Made by a program: the position numbers and the translations under genes. The notes under the pieces are model-generated. The model saw nothing but the letters and a program-made list of their open reading frames with translations, was not told where the DNA came from and did not search any database. Shown in pieces: positions 31,122 to 32,143 of a stretch of 32,143 nt of DNA. The stretch comes from Candidatus Bathyarchaeota archaeon (lineage in GTDB: Archaea; Thermoproteota; Bathyarchaeia; TCS64): positions 1 through 32,143 of the forward strand of contig PBSW01000028.1 of the NCBI GenBank assembly GCA_002726865.1, given 5' to 3'. Numbering within the stretch: the first letter of the stretch is position 1; each line of letters begins with the position of its first letter.

Positions 31122-32143
31122 TTATAGATATTCTTTAAACCAGCGTATAATGTGGTATAGCAATTCCACCCGGTGTTTTGGTTTACGTATGCCATGATGC
31201 TCATCAGGAAAAATGACAAACTCTGTCGGAACTCCCAACACTTTAAGAGCAGTGAACCATTGTTCGGCTTGTTCTAAACAGCACCTATAATCTTTCTCTG
31301 CGTGAATAATCATCGTTGGTGTCTTTACTTTTGACGCATATCGTATTGGTGACATAGATAGGTACTTTTCCTCATCGGACCAGGGCATACCTTCCATGTC
31401 ATATTGACCAAAGGTCCATCCTATATCGCTACACCCATAATCGCTATGCCAATTACTTATGCTGGCTTGTGGTATTGCTGCTTTAAATTTGTCATTATGA
31501 GTTATAATCCAGTTTGTCAAAAAGCCACCCTGACTACTACCGGTAACTCCAAGTTTATCCGTATTAACAAAAGGATATTTGGTCGATATGTAATCTACTG
31601 CTTCCATCAAGTCTTTGTATTCTTGTTCACCATAGTGACCAGAAGCTTCACCTTGAAATGCTTCATTGTATCCCCCGTTTCCCCATTGGTTAACATATAA
31701 AACAATCCATCCCTGAGCTGCGAGGACTTGGTATCGATGCATAAAGCTATTTCCGAAACAACCCGCTGAACCCCCTCGGATATATAGAATCAATGGATAA
31801 GTATTATTTTCATCGAATGATGGTGGTTTCATTAGCCAACCTTCAACATCATGATCTCCAGAAGACTGGAAAACAAATTGCTCATGATCCATTATTTTGG
31901 TCTCATTGAGGTATTTTTTGTTGAGGTCAGTAATTTGCCTCGATCCGTTTTGGTCTTTTAGCCACATCTCGAGAGGTGCGGTTGTCTTTACTAGGTTATA
32001 GGCAATTACGTTGTTTTTAGAAATACTCCAGTCCTGAATACTATGATCTATTCCTCCGAGAACTTCTTGAACACATCCCCCTTCTACTGTGACTTTATAA
32101 AGTCGAACAGCTCCACCGTAAGTAGAGGAAAAATACAGAGAAT
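31122..32143 (-). CDS. S9-family (prolyl oligopeptidase/acylaminoacyl-peptidase-like) serine peptidase, partial
   Basis: The frame stays open to the window edge, so the N-terminal part (most of the beta-propeller) is outside. The 58 codons before the first internal Met read as propeller strands (YFSSTYGGAVRLYKVTVEGG; HSIQDWSISKNNVIAYNLV). The alpha/beta-hydrolase domain then follows: LILYIRGGSAGCFGNSF, nucleophile Ser in GVTGSSQGGFLTNWI, catalytic Asp in MIIHAEKDYRCCLEQAEQ and His in DEHHGIRKPKHRVE. It hydrolyses short peptides or acyl-amino acids. The gene is AT-rich like the methyltransferase region. Its 3' end is complete. Confidence 0.9.
   Translation of the reverse strand, partial: SLYFSSTYGGAVRLYKVTVEGGCVQEVLGGIDHSIQDWSISKNNVIAYNLVKTTAPLEMWLKDQNGSRQITDLNKKYLNETKIMDHEQFVFQSSGDHDVEGWLMKPPSFDENNTYPLILYIRGGSAGCFGNSFMHRYQVLAAQGWIVLYVNQWGNGGYNEAFQGEASGHYGEQEYKDLMEAVDYISTKYPFVNTDKLGVTGSSQGGFLTNWIITHNDKFKAAIPQASISNWHSDYGCSDIGWTFGQYDMEGMPWSDEEKYLSMSPIRYASKVKTPTMIIHAEKDYRCCLEQAEQWFTALKVLGVPTEFVIFPDEHHGIRKPKHRVELLYHIIRWFKEYL

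Noticed and set aside
1..32143. CRISPR arrays, tRNA or rRNA genes
   Set aside because: No regularly spaced repeats were seen, and no cloverleaf with a GGTTCRA-type T loop or rRNA signature was found on either strand.

Overview
This window is archaeal chromosome. The evidence is a NurA-HerA pair with an ATGA overlap, an archaeal/eukaryotic-type prolyl-tRNA synthetase, a DUF166 protein, three methanofuran-pathway genes (mfnB, mfnE, mfnF), and many starts with a TATA-like box about 25-33 bases upstream and little or no leader. Composition is near 50% GC, with AT-richer stretches at about 16.8-17.6 kb and 29.5-32.1 kb. The lineage cannot be fixed by eye. An uncultured anaerobic archaeon of the Thermoproteota/Bathyarchaeia kind, or a relative, would fit, but that is inference.

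Layout. 1-750: three tandem small winged-helix genes (-). 0.95-3.5 kb: nurA-herA (+). 3.5-6 kb: DUF166 (-), a Nudix gene interrupted by an amber codon (+), an M20 peptidase (-). 6-8.1 kb: carbamate kinase and aspartate carbamoyltransferase (+), with no pyrI or large carbamoyl-phosphate synthase in view. 8.1-8.95 kb: relics of at least two genes. 8.95-12.9 kb: adenylate kinase, a small membrane protein, an uncharacterised protein with a small upstream partner, and ProRS. 13-16.4 kb: phosphoglycerate mutase and CTP synthase (+). 16.4-18.3 kb: one intact YbjQ-family gene lying inside what looks like a split, decayed zinc-ribbon/YbjQ gene, then a decayed third gene of the amidohydrolase operon. 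18.3-21.3 kb: two tandem amidohydrolases (-), each with a different half of the HxH metal motif altered. 21.4-25.5 kb: a 4-oxalocrotonate tautomerase, an AIM24-family protein, a GatC/AtzG-like small protein coupled to an amidase, an aldo/keto reductase and two small Cys-containing proteins. 25.7-29.4 kb: a SpeD-like pyruvoyl decarboxylase, mfnB, mfnE, mfnF and a HisA/HisF-related gene. 29.5-32.1 kb: an AT-rich stretch with tiny basic ORFs, a Dam-type methyltransferase and the 3' part of an S9 peptidase gene.

How the genes work together. Carbamate kinase, PyrB, CTP synthase and adenylate kinase concern pyrimidine and nucleotide supply. The amidohydrolases, amidase and M20 enzyme suggest salvage or breakdown of C-N compounds, with unknown substrates. 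The mfn genes make the furan-amine core of a methanofuran-type C1 carrier, so the organism probably has tetrahydromethanopterin/methanofuran-linked C1 metabolism.

The most unusual points are: the SpeD-like gene next to mfnB with Lys in place of Glu at the self-cleavage position; the paired amidohydrolases with complementary HxH lesions; the zinc-ribbon/YbjQ gene split cleanly by an 846-bp segment carrying an intact paralogue on the other strand; and four otherwise recognisable reading frames interrupted specifically by TAG. Several small genes under 60 codons were found by reading the sequence directly.
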